Shown: positions 29,708 through 38,961 of the stretch, one piece after another
How positions within the stretch are numbered: position 1 is the first letter of the stretch
How the letters are laid out: the number at the start of each line of letters is the position of its first letter
Source of the DNA: Neopusillimonas maritima
Lineage (GTDB): Bacteria > Pseudomonadota > Gammaproteobacteria > Burkholderiales > Burkholderiaceae_B
Length of the DNA stretch: 64,000 nt
Reading direction: 5' to 3'
Assembly (NCBI RefSeq): GCF_003576595.1
Contig: NZ_NQOU01000001.1
Location: 956,596 to 1,020,595 of the forward strand
Position numbers and translations under genes: made by a program
The notes under the pieces: generated by a model
The model's database searches: none
What the model was told of the DNA's origin: nothing
What the model saw: the letters and a program-made list of their open reading frames with translations, nothing else

Positions 29708-29797
29708 CGTTTTCGCGTCATTCAAGCCAAATTGGTCACAATGCGAGCACTTCCGTGCTGAATAACGTCAAATGTGCTCTAATTGGCTTCATGAGTC

Positions 29798-29830
29798 AGC
29801 CCCAATCCCGCTACCGATTGGGGCTTTCGC
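29798..29830 (+). terminator. Intrinsic terminator between hpf and ptsN
   Basis: AGCCCCAATC (29798-29807) pairs perfectly with GATTGGGGCT (29816-29825) around an eight-base loop, followed by TTCGCATTT. The T-run is weak, but the 10-base-pair stem is strong. It separates the hpf transcript from ptsN-hprK-rapZ. Confidence 0.75.
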
Positions 29831-29866
29831 ATTTGTAATTTCCTTCTGAATTTTCATTTCCGCTCA

Positions 29867-29872
29867 TATAAT
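29867..29872 (+). promoter_or_regulatory. Candidate -10 (TATAAT) just before ptsN
   Basis: A perfect TATAAT hexamer ends 7 bases before the ptsN ATG at 29880. The matching -35 region is poor (TTCTGA at 29844-29849). With the terminator upstream, a promoter is needed here, and this one would give an almost leaderless mRNA. Confidence 0.45.
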
Positions 29873-29879
29873 GGTCGTC

Positions 29880-30338
29880 ATGAACTTAATGTCGCGTATC
29901 CTGCCATTGCAGAATGTGGTGCTCGATGTCGAAGCAACCAGTAAAAAACGGGCCTTCGAACAGGCGGCGCTGCTATTCGAGAACCATCACGGCGTCGCCC
30001 GAACGGCGGTGTTTCAAAGTCTTATCGGGCGGGAGCGCCTCGGTTCAACCGCGCTGGGACACAACATGGCCGTTCCGCACGGGCGTATCAAAGGCCTGAA
30101 AGAACCTATCGCCGCCTTTTACCGGCTCGCCGAACCCGTACGCTTTGATCCGGCCGACGGGCGCCAGGCCGGTTTACTGTTTTTCCTGCTGGTTCCCGAA
30201 GCGGCAACACAAATGCACCTCGATTTGCTGGCGGAAATTGCACGCATGGCGTCCAACACAGAGCTGCGCGAGGCATTGTCAACGGAAACCGACCCGGAAC
30301 GGGTTCACGAGTTGCTTACAACAGTTGAACATACCTAA
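29880..30338 (+). CDS. ptsN: Nitrogen-PTS EIIA component PtsN
   Basis: Phosphoryl-accepting regulator of the nitrogen PTS. From the ATG at 29880 it has 152 residues. The active histidine H67 lies in AVPHGRIKGL, and RERLGSTALG is the conserved preceding motif. Other in-frame ATGs at 29871 and 29889 are possible; 29880 was chosen from similarity to Bordetella-type PtsN N-termini. No Shine-Dalgarno precedes any of them. hprK follows 21 bases later, so PtsN may be controlled together with HPr kinase. Confidence 0.92.
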   Translation: MNLMSRILPLQNVVLDVEATSKKRAFEQAALLFENHHGVARTAVFQSLIGRERLGSTALGHNMAVPHGRIKGLKEPIAAFYRLAEPVRFDPADGRQAGLLFFLLVPEAATQMHLDLLAEIARMASNTELREALSTETDPERVHELLTTVEHT

Positions 30339-30359
30339 CCCGTCAAACGGCCCATTATC

Positions 30360-31289
30360 ATGCTCACTGTTCAAGAACTGGTCAGCGACAACACCGACAA
30401 AATCGCTTTTAATTGGATTGCAGGCCTGGGCGCGGCACATCGCGTTATTCCCGATGTCGGTATGGCGGGTGCCGACCTGGTCGGTCACCTGAACCTGATT
30501 CACCCGTCGCGTATACAAGTCTTCGGCAAAGAAGAACTGCTGTACTACACGCGTTTTGAACCCAAACGTCGTATTCACCACCTGGAAGACCTTGTCGCAG
30601 GCGGTGTTCCGGCTATTCTAATGGCCGATAGTCTCGACGCCCCGGATGATCTGCGCGACTTTTGTAATGTCCAGCAAATCCCGCTCCTCTCGACGTCCGT
30701 CGAAGCGGCAAAACTTATCGACCTTCTGCGCATCTACCTTGGCAAACGGCTGGCTCCACGCACCACCGTCCATGGGGTGTTCCTCGACGTTCTGGGGCTG
30801 GGTGTTTTAATTATGGGCGATTCGGGCCTGGGCAAAAGCGAGTTGGCGCTGGAGCTGATTTCCCGCGGCCATGGGCTGGTTGCCGACGACGCCGTCGAGC
30901 TTTCGCGTACCGCCCCGGGAATCATAGAAGGCCATTGCCCGGCACTGTTACAAAACCTGCTTGAAGTGCGCGGTCTCGGCCTCCTGGACATCCGCACCAT
31001 ATTTGGTGAAACCTCAGTTCGACGCAAAATGCGCCTGAAACTGATTGTCCAGCTCGTCCGGGCGAATGCTGAGAACTTTGAACGTCTTCCGGTTCAAGAC
31101 TTGACCCAGGATATTCTCGACACCCCCATTCGCCGGGTCATGCTTCAAGTGGCCGCCGGACGCAACCTGGCTGTCCTGGTGGAAGCAGCGGTCCGCAACA
31201 CCATCCTGTCATTACGAGGTATCGACACCATGGGCGAGTTTATTGAGCGCCAGGCTTTGGCAATTATGGAAAACAGTCGTCCCGACTAA
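30360..31289 (+). CDS. hprK: HPr kinase/phosphorylase HprK
   Basis: Phosphorylates and dephosphorylates a serine of HPr. In proteobacteria it forms part of an incomplete PTS with regulatory roles. It has 309 residues: N-terminal domain (1-125), catalytic H138 in TTVHGVFLDV, Walker A GDSGLGKS (153-160), and the family signature EVRGLGLLDIRTIFGE. It lies between ptsN and rapZ; the last two are separated by six bases. Confidence 0.96.
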   Translation: MLTVQELVSDNTDKIAFNWIAGLGAAHRVIPDVGMAGADLVGHLNLIHPSRIQVFGKEELLYYTRFEPKRRIHHLEDLVAGGVPAILMADSLDAPDDLRDFCNVQQIPLLSTSVEAAKLIDLLRIYLGKRLAPRTTVHGVFLDVLGLGVLIMGDSGLGKSELALELISRGHGLVADDAVELSRTAPGIIEGHCPALLQNLLEVRGLGLLDIRTIFGETSVRRKMRLKLIVQLVRANAENFERLPVQDLTQDILDTPIRRVMLQVAAGRNLAVLVEAAVRNTILSLRGIDTMGEFIERQALAIMENSRPD

Positions 31290-31295
31290 ACCGCC

Positions 31296-32165
31296 ATGAA
31301 AATTGTTCTTATCACAGGCATATCGGGTTCAGGCAAATCAGTTGCTTTACGCCTACTCGAGGATTCCGGCTACACCTGCGTCGATAACCTGCCCGTCAAG
31401 TTTCTCAACGAATTCATTAATACCGTTCGCGAAGAACAATTAAAACAAATTGCAGTTGCCATCGATGTCCGATCTCCCGGCGATTTGGCTACCCTGCCCC
31501 ACGTCCTGACCGGGCTCAGGTCTCAAGGTGTTGAGTTCAAAGCCATTTTCCTCGATGCCAGTGACCACGCACTGATGCAACGTTATTCCGAGTCGCGCCG
31601 CCGGCATCCGCTTACTGATCGCTTGCGCAAAGAAGGCAAATCGGCTTCCTTGCTTGAATGCATTCACGCCGAGCGCGAGCTGCTTGCACCGATGCGCGAT
31701 CAGGAACACGTTATCGACACCTCCGAGCTTACGCCGGGCCAATTGCGCGCCTGGATGCGAGACCTGATTCAGGCAGGCAGAGCCGACGTCGTGCTGACCT
31801 TCCAATCGTTTGCATACAAACGCGGCGTGCCGGCCGACTCCGATCTCGTTTTTGACGTTCGCTGTTTACCAAACCCGCATTACGACCCCGAACTCAAGCC
31901 TCTTACAGGGCGAGACCAAGCCGTAGCCCAGTGGTTGATGCAATTCAACAACGTTAACCAGATGCTGGACGACATTACCGGTTTCATCCGCCGCTGGTTA
32001 CCTTTATATTTGCAAGATACGCGCAATTATCTAACCGTGGCAATTGGATGCACCGGGGGGCAACACCGCTCGGTGTATGTTGTTGAAAAATTAGCCGAAC
32101 GGTTTGCAGATCACTCACCTTTACTGATCAGGCATCGAAACCTTCCGGCCATTGAACAGCCATGA
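31296..32165 (+). CDS. rapZ: RNase adapter / nucleotide-binding protein RapZ
   Basis: RapZ (YvcJ family) binds small RNAs or nucleotide metabolites; in E. coli it guides RNase E to GlmZ. It has 289 residues: Walker A GISGSGKS (8-15), CVDNLPVKFL, FLDASDHALMQRYSESRRRHPL, and the C-terminal CTGGQHRSVYVVEKLA motif. Its stop overlaps the rlpA start by four bases. The glmZ/GlmY circuit is not known for betaproteobacteria, so the target here is open. Confidence 0.94.
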   Translation: MKIVLITGISGSGKSVALRLLEDSGYTCVDNLPVKFLNEFINTVREEQLKQIAVAIDVRSPGDLATLPHVLTGLRSQGVEFKAIFLDASDHALMQRYSESRRRHPLTDRLRKEGKSASLLECIHAERELLAPMRDQEHVIDTSELTPGQLRAWMRDLIQAGRADVVLTFQSFAYKRGVPADSDLVFDVRCLPNPHYDPELKPLTGRDQAVAQWLMQFNNVNQMLDDITGFIRRWLPLYLQDTRNYLTVAIGCTGGQHRSVYVVEKLAERFADHSPLLIRHRNLPAIEQP

Positions 32166-33214
32166 ATGACAAGCAACGCCCTGGGTATCTACTGCTCGCT
32201 TTTCTGCTCTGCCTGATTATTGCAGGGTGTTCTTCATCGGGCAGTAAACGCGGGGGCTACTACAAAGACGACGGCCCAGGCAGCGATCCCCCCGCCAATA
32301 TCCAGGCTATACCCGATGCCGCCCCGCGTATTGAACCCCATCACCGGGCCACCAAACGCCCCTATGTGGTTTTCGGTAAACGCTATATCCCCATGTCAAG
32401 CGACCAACCATTCCGGCAGGAAGGCATTGCTTCATGGTACGGGCGCAAATTTCACGGCAATAAAACCGCTAATGGCGAAACGTACGACATGTACGCCATG
32501 ACAGCCGCACACCCCACACTCCCTATACCCAGTTATGCCCGCGTGACACGCGTGGCAAACGGCCGCTCGGTCATTGTGCGAATTAACGATCGCGGCCCCT
32601 TCCACAGCGGCAGAATTATTGATCTTTCTTACGTAGCGGCGTCCAAGCTCGGGCTGATCGGGCCGGGGAGCGGCCGGGTGATTGTCGAGGCGATTACGCA
32701 TGACGATATCCGAGCGGGACGTTTCGGCGGCCCCACTACATATGCCCAGGCGCAGAACAGCGCCGGCTCCATGCCATCGGAACCCTCAACGCACTCTATT
32801 TCCTCGGCTGCAACACCGCAGCCGGTGATTCCCGCTGAACCGATCAGCGAACGCATCGTGCCGGACGCGCTGATTGCCATGCAACTGCAGGCGGAAATGG
32901 CTGACTCAAACGAAATCCAGCCGGATACGGAAGCCGACAGCGTTGATCCAGATCCAAGTAAGGTTCCACCCGTTACACCATCCGGGTTCTACCTTCAGTT
33001 CGGTGCTTTCAGCAACGCTGAAAATGCACAAGCCCTGGCCGAAAAGATCAATGCCGAACTTGCTTCCATCGACTATAAAAATGCCCAGGTGAGCCCTGGG
33101 AATACACTGTATCGGGTTCAGCTCGGGCCATACTCAAACCGCACGGAAGCGGTGAATGCCGCTTTACGTTTTGAGGAAATTTTAGGGGCACAACCCACAA
33201 TTGCCCTGCGGTAG
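32162..33214 (+). CDS. rlpA: Septal ring lytic transglycosylase RlpA family lipoprotein
   Basis: A 350-residue outer-membrane lipoprotein with lipobox cysteine C23 (LIIAGCSS). A double-psi beta-barrel follows at about 85-180, with GIASWYGRKFHGNKTANGE and VIVRINDRGPF. The C-terminal SPOR domain (about 275-350, FYLQFGAFSNAENAQALAEKI and VQLGPYSNRTEA) targets denuded glycan at the septum. In Pseudomonas RlpA cleaves such glycan. The linker (about 185-270) is Ser/Pro/Glu-rich. It is coupled to rapZ by a four-base overlap. Confidence 0.93.
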   Translation: MNDKQRPGYLLLAFLLCLIIAGCSSSGSKRGGYYKDDGPGSDPPANIQAIPDAAPRIEPHHRATKRPYVVFGKRYIPMSSDQPFRQEGIASWYGRKFHGNKTANGETYDMYAMTAAHPTLPIPSYARVTRVANGRSVIVRINDRGPFHSGRIIDLSYVAASKLGLIGPGSGRVIVEAITHDDIRAGRFGGPTTYAQAQNSAGSMPSEPSTHSISSAATPQPVIPAEPISERIVPDALIAMQLQAEMADSNEIQPDTEADSVDPDPSKVPPVTPSGFYLQFGAFSNAENAQALAEKINAELASIDYKNAQVSPGNTLYRVQLGPYSNRTEAVNAALRFEEILGAQPTIALR

Positions 33215-33221
33215 TGTCGCC

Positions 33222-34154
33222 TTACAACTCATTCTTCCCGCGCTCCAAGGCCATGCGGTATAAATCCGCTTTGGGCAAATTCGTTGCCCGTGCCGCAATC
33301 CGCGCGGCATCTTTCACGCTTAGATCCTCCAACAGTGCATCCAGCAATATCGACACATAAGCCGGCGGCGCTTCATCAGCCGCATCCGGCGATGGATGCA
33401 AAACCAATACAAACTCGCCCTGACTATGATGTGGGTCCTGCTGCAGCCATGCCTGCACTTCATTAAGTGGCAACGTGACAACCTGTTCAAAACGTTTGGT
33501 AAGCTCGCGTGCAATCGTTACTAGGCGATCACCGGGCAGCACATCGGCCAAATCGCCCATCGACGCGGCAAGACGATGGGGTGATTCAAAAAATACCACC
33601 GGCATATTGATTGCTGACCAGCGTCGAAACCACTTTTGACGCGCCGTTGTTTTGTGCGGCGTGAAACCGGCAAACGTATAAGCCGGGTTTTCATCTGTTG
33701 TAGCCCCGCTCACCATCAGTGCCGCCATCACTGCACTGGCACCCGGAACGGGAATCGCGCGATAACCTTCGGCAACAATCGTTCGCACCACCCGCGCCCC
33801 CGGGTCACTCACGGCAGGCGTACCGGCATCGGAAATCAGAGCAACCCGCTCTCCTTTCTGCAGACGCCCAATAATGACCTGGGCAGCACTTGCCTCATTG
33901 TGCCGATGGGCGGCCATCATTGGCGTGCTCACCCCCCAGGCATCCAGTAGTTGGCGGCTGGAACGGGTATCTTCAGCTGCGATCACGTCGCATCGCCGCA
34001 ACGCCTCTACAGCCCGCAGGCTCAAGTCGGCCAAGTTGCCAATAGGCGTCGCAATGACATACAACGCACCGGCAGGCCAATCCTGCTGGTCCACCCGTTC
34101 AGTGAGACGTTTCCACGACATTGGGGGTTCATCAAACCCATTCTCTTCACGCAT
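33222..34154 (-). CDS. rsmI: 16S rRNA (cytidine1402-2'-O)-methyltransferase RsmI
   Basis: Methylates the ribose of C1402 in the 16S decoding centre. It has 310 residues. The tetrapyrrole-methylase-like fold is shown by LYVIATPIGNLADLSLRAVE, VIAAEDTRSSRQLL, LISDAGTPAVSDPGARVV and VVFFESPHRLAASM. It is divergent from yraN across 33 bases; in E. coli the same neighbourhood has yraL (rsmI), lpoA, yraN, diaA and dolP. lpoA is missing here, as expected outside gammaproteobacteria. Confidence 0.96.
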   Translation of the reverse strand: MREENGFDEPPMSWKRLTERVDQQDWPAGALYVIATPIGNLADLSLRAVEALRRCDVIAAEDTRSSRQLLDAWGVSTPMMAAHRHNEASAAQVIIGRLQKGERVALISDAGTPAVSDPGARVVRTIVAEGYRAIPVPGASAVMAALMVSGATTDENPAYTFAGFTPHKTTARQKWFRRWSAINMPVVFFESPHRLAASMGDLADVLPGDRLVTIARELTKRFEQVVTLPLNEVQAWLQQDPHHSQGEFVLVLHPSPDAADEAPPAYVSILLDALLEDLSVKDAARIAARATNLPKADLYRMALERGKNEL

Positions 34155-34187
34155 ACTAGGCAGCCTTAGTTACAGTTATTCAATTTC

Positions 34188-34679
34188 ATGAGCGACGCTT
34201 CTTTGCCAAATCCACTAAGCCCGGAGCAGGTAATCCGATCAGCACAGGAAAGGGCGATTCGTCGTCGCAGAAAAAATACGACGCCTAAAACTGCCATGCC
34301 CCTGCCCTTCACCCCCGTATCCGCAAGCCAGCAATTGGGGCACGCAGCCGAAAGCCAGGCTTGTTATTATGTGACACAACACGGCTTATGCGTACTCGCA
34401 CGCAACCTTAAGTGCCGTGCGGGGGAAATCGATATCGTTGCGCGCGACCAGAATATACTTGTATTTATCGAAGTACGCTGTCGACGCAATGCCAATTACG
34501 GCTCGGCGGCCGAAACAGTTGGGCGGCATAAACAAAAACGCGTTATTCGAGCAGCCCAATTCTGGCTGCCCCACCTTGTTCGCCGCCACTTCAAACAAAC
34601 CCCGCCGTGCCGTTTCGATATCATTACATTCAATGGCAGCCGGCTTTGCTGGCTTCAGGATGCCTTTCGAACTGTATAA
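34188..34679 (+). CDS. YraN/UPF0102 family endonuclease-like protein
   Basis: A 163-residue protein of the UPF0102 family with a PD-(D/E)xK nuclease-like fold. The putative active-site residues lie in CRAGEIDIVARDQNILVFIEVRCRR. The N-terminal about 45 residues are a basic tail not typical of the short family members. The true function is not established. It lies upstream of diaA and dolP, as in enterobacteria. Confidence 0.85.
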   Translation: MSDASLPNPLSPEQVIRSAQERAIRRRRKNTTPKTAMPLPFTPVSASQQLGHAAESQACYYVTQHGLCVLARNLKCRAGEIDIVARDQNILVFIEVRCRRNANYGSAAETVGRHKQKRVIRAAQFWLPHLVRRHFKQTPPCRFDIITFNGSRLCWLQDAFRTV

Positions 34680-34733
34680 CTTTCGCGAAAAAACGTTACA
34701 TCCGGCTTTTTCGACCATGAGATAATAGCGTTT

Positions 34734-35327
34734 ATGGATATGACCTCCCGAATGTCGTCGCATTTCGACGACGCTATCGACACCTTCAAGGCGAGCTCCC
34801 AGGCGCTTGCGGAACCCCTTGCCACAGCGGTCGACATGGCGTTCGCCGCTTTGGTGAACAATAACAAAATACTGGCATGCGGTAACGGTGGCTCCGCCGC
34901 CGACGCACAGCACTTTGTTGCCGAGTTGGTAGGCCGTTTTGAACGAGATCGCCTTCCTCTGGCCGGCATAGCCCTGAATACCGACTCATCCATCATGACT
35001 GCAGTCGGTAACGACTACGGCTTCGATCACATTTTTGAACGCCAGGTCATGGCGCTTGGCCAACCGGGCGACATTCTCGTTGCCATTTCCACCAGTGGGA
35101 ACTCACCCAACGTTTTGCGGTCCATTGAAGCAGCACACGACCGCGACATGGCCGTTATCGCCCTAACTGGAAAAGGGGGCGGAAAAATCGGTGAACAGCT
35201 TTACGAAACCGATATCCATTTATGCGTACCTCACGACCGCACGATGCGAATTCAGGAAGTACATATCATCCTGCTGCATGCCCTATGTGACGGAATCGAC
35301 GCCCTCTTACTCGGAGACTCGCTCTAA
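34734..35327 (+). CDS. diaA: SIS-domain protein, DiaA / phosphoheptose isomerase-like
   Basis: A 197-residue GmhA/DiaA-family protein. The SIS domain has ILACGNGGSAADAQHFVAEL and ISTSGNSPNVLRSIEAA. DiaA binds DnaA and supports initiation of replication; GmhA makes heptose phosphate for LPS. The neighbours yraN and dolP match the E. coli diaA locus, so DiaA is preferred. The family members are close and a GmhA role cannot be excluded, since rfaE2 elsewhere in the window shows that heptose is made. Its TAA overlaps the dolP ATG by one base. Confidence 0.85.
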   Translation: MDMTSRMSSHFDDAIDTFKASSQALAEPLATAVDMAFAALVNNNKILACGNGGSAADAQHFVAELVGRFERDRLPLAGIALNTDSSIMTAVGNDYGFDHIFERQVMALGQPGDILVAISTSGNSPNVLRSIEAAHDRDMAVIALTGKGGGKIGEQLYETDIHLCVPHDRTMRIQEVHIILLHALCDGIDALLLGDSL

Positions 35328-36042
35328 TGACTGCAACATTTACCTCCTCTCGCGCGCTCTTACTGGCATTTTTACTGGGCGTAGCCACACTGATGTCGGC
35401 ATGCGCACCACTGGTTGTGGGCGGAGCCGCCGCAACCACTGCTCTTTTGGCAACTGATCGCCGCACCGCCGGCGAACAGGTCGAAGACCAAGCCATTGAA
35501 ATGAAGTTTTCAATCGAGGTCGGTCGGGCCTTCAACGACCGGTCCGATGTCCGCCTGACCAGCGTGTCGTATGCAGGCAAGGTTCTCATATACGGCGATG
35601 TACCCAACGAGGCCGATAAAGCCCGCGCCGAAACCATTGCCCGAGGTATCGAAAACGTCAAGGAAGTGATCAATCGCGTTCGCATCGGCAGCGTTACCCC
35701 GTTAAGTGTTCGAACCAACGACACGTGGATTACCACCAAGGTAAAAGCAAGCCTTATCGAAGCCAAAGAAGTACCGGCCGCCACCATTGTCGTGACAACT
35801 GAACGCGGTGTGGTCTATCTCATGGGTAAAGTCACTGACACGGAAGGACGTATGGCGGCAAAAGTGGCAGCCAACGTGCAAGGCGTCAATGAAGTCGTCA
35901 AACTGTTTACCATCGTGTCACGTGAAAGTCTGGTCCAGCAGCAAGGCAGTCAGGCGGCACCGTCCGGTGGGCAGACAACCTCCTCCCAGCCTGCCGCGTC
36001 GAGCCCATCCAGCAACCCTGAAGTTCAAACGATGCCCGTCCA

Positions 36043-36046
<4 letters not shown>
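35327..36046 (+). CDS. dolP: BON-domain outer-membrane lipoprotein DolP (YraP)
   Basis: A 239-residue lipoprotein with lipobox cysteine C26 (TLMSACAP) and two BON domains (about 55-125 and 130-200; KFSIEVGRAFNDRSDVRLTSV, NDTWITTKVKASLIEAKEV). The Ser/Gln/Pro-rich tail follows. E. coli DolP helps keep outer-membrane integrity and BAM function. Translational overlap with diaA (1 base) and the thioredoxin-like gene (4 bases) suggests one operon. Confidence 0.92.
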
Positions 36047-37459
<1,413 letters not shown>

Positions 37460-37461
37460 TA

Positions 37462-38193
37462 ATGAAATCGCAGGGCTTGCGCATTCCACGGCATCGGCCC
37501 CGGCGTGCCTACGCACATAACGCGCCGGTATGGTTGTTCGATCTCGACAACACACTGCACGACAGCTCGAAATCCATCTTTAAGGTGATCGACGGCAAGA
37601 TGACTGAAGCGGTCGCGAAAAGTCTAAGCGTTAACGACGCTGAAGCGAACCGTTTGCGCGCCCTGTATTGGAAACGTTACGGCGCAACTGTTATCGGCCT
37701 GGTACGACACCATGGCATTCACGCCAAAACGTTCCTCGACTTAAGCCACGATTTCGACCCACGCCCACTGGTTCACTCAGAAACCGGTTTAATACGCAAA
37801 TTCCAGCGTTTGCCCGGCACGAAAATATTGCTCACCAACGCGCCCGAAACCTACGCTCGAACCGTGCTCCACACATTAGGGATTCTGCCCTTCTTCGATA
37901 TGATCTGGTCTATCGACCACATGCACCTTCAGGGGAAAATCCGCCCCAAGCCTTCGCATGCGCTCATGCAACAAATACGGGCTCGTTTAGGCACCACGCC
38001 CTCAAAGGTTATTTTGGTTGAAGACACCTTGAAGAACCTGAAGGCGGCACGGAAAACCGGCATGCGTACCGTGCATGTGTATCATCCGTCGACACCCTTT
38101 TCCGCATCGCACCGGGGCCGCAACCAATACGTGAACTTACGTGTTAACAGCCTGGGGCAATTATTAACCGGTAGACGACCGTTACGGGTTTAA
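37462..38193 (+). CDS. HAD-family pyrimidine 5'-nucleotidase
   Basis: A 243-residue SDT1-like HAD phosphatase. Motif I is VWLFDLDNTLHDSS, with catalytic aspartates in DLDNT; motif II is LLTNAPETYA; motif III/IV is KPSHALMQQ with ILVEDTLKNLKAARKTG. The N-terminal basic tail (RIPRHRPRRAY) is typical of betaproteobacterial members. It begins two bases after the argB stop, a frequent pairing. The in vivo substrate is not known with certainty. Confidence 0.85.
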   Translation: MKSQGLRIPRHRPRRAYAHNAPVWLFDLDNTLHDSSKSIFKVIDGKMTEAVAKSLSVNDAEANRLRALYWKRYGATVIGLVRHHGIHAKTFLDLSHDFDPRPLVHSETGLIRKFQRLPGTKILLTNAPETYARTVLHTLGILPFFDMIWSIDHMHLQGKIRPKPSHALMQQIRARLGTTPSKVILVEDTLKNLKAARKTGMRTVHVYHPSTPFSASHRGRNQYVNLRVNSLGQLLTGRRPLRV

Positions 38194-38208
38194 CACCACG
38201 AACGCTTG

Positions 38209-38961
38209 TTAGTGACCCGCGCCGCACACCAAACAAGCGGGGTCTTTACGAAACCGAATTTCGTTCCACTGCATCCGTAACGCATCCAGACACAAAAGAC
38301 GCCCCACCAGCGGTTCCCCCATTTGCGCGATAACCTTGATGGCTTCAGCCGCCTGCATACTACCGATAATCCCGACCAACGGCCCCAGCACGCCGGTTGT
38401 AGCGCAACTGATCTCCTCTGCCTCATCGGCCTGTGGAAATAAACACTGATAGCAAGGGGCATCATGATGTCGCATGTCAAATACGCTAACCTGCCCTGAA
38501 AAACGAATTGCAGCACCCGAAACCAAAGGACGATGATGCAAAACACAGCTACGGTTAACATCGTGCCGCGTATCAAAATTGTCACAGCAATCAAGCACAA
38601 TATCGGCTTGCGCAACAGCTTCGTCAAGCAAATGTCCGCTTAAGCGCCCTACATAAGCCTCAACTTCAACCTCGGGATTCAAACGCCCCAACGCCTTTAA
38701 ACCTGACTCGGCCTTAGGTTGCCCCACTGACGTTGTAGCGTGCAGAATCTGACGTTGTAGATTACTGATCTCAACGTTGTCGTCATCGGCAAGCGTAATA
38801 TGGCCCACCCCTGCCGCAGCCAGGTACAGCGCAGCCGGCGAGCCCAGCCCACCGGCACCCACAATTAAAACACGCGATTGAAGCAACCTTTCCTGCCCTT
38901 CGATACCCAGCTCATCAAGAAGAATATGACGCGCATATCGCAGGAGTTGCGCATCATCCAT
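38209..38961 (-). CDS. HesA/MoeB/ThiF-family adenylyltransferase
   Basis: A 250-residue E1-like enzyme that would adenylate the C-terminus of a small ubiquitin-like sulfur carrier (MoaD or ThiS). It has the ATP-binding glycine loop VLIVGAGGLGSPAALYLAAAG, NLQRQILH, and two CxxC motifs: CYQC (in the second half) and CLVC at the extreme C-terminus, likely zinc ligands. There is no rhodanese domain. Its ATG overlaps the upstream protease stop by one base. Which carrier it serves cannot be told; thiG in this window needs such a partner. Confidence 0.9.
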   Translation of the reverse strand: MDDAQLLRYARHILLDELGIEGQERLLQSRVLIVGAGGLGSPAALYLAAAGVGHITLADDDNVEISNLQRQILHATTSVGQPKAESGLKALGRLNPEVEVEAYVGRLSGHLLDEAVAQADIVLDCCDNFDTRHDVNRSCVLHHRPLVSGAAIRFSGQVSVFDMRHHDAPCYQCLFPQADEAEEISCATTGVLGPLVGIIGSMQAAEAIKVIAQMGEPLVGRLLCLDALRMQWNEIRFRKDPACLVCGAGH

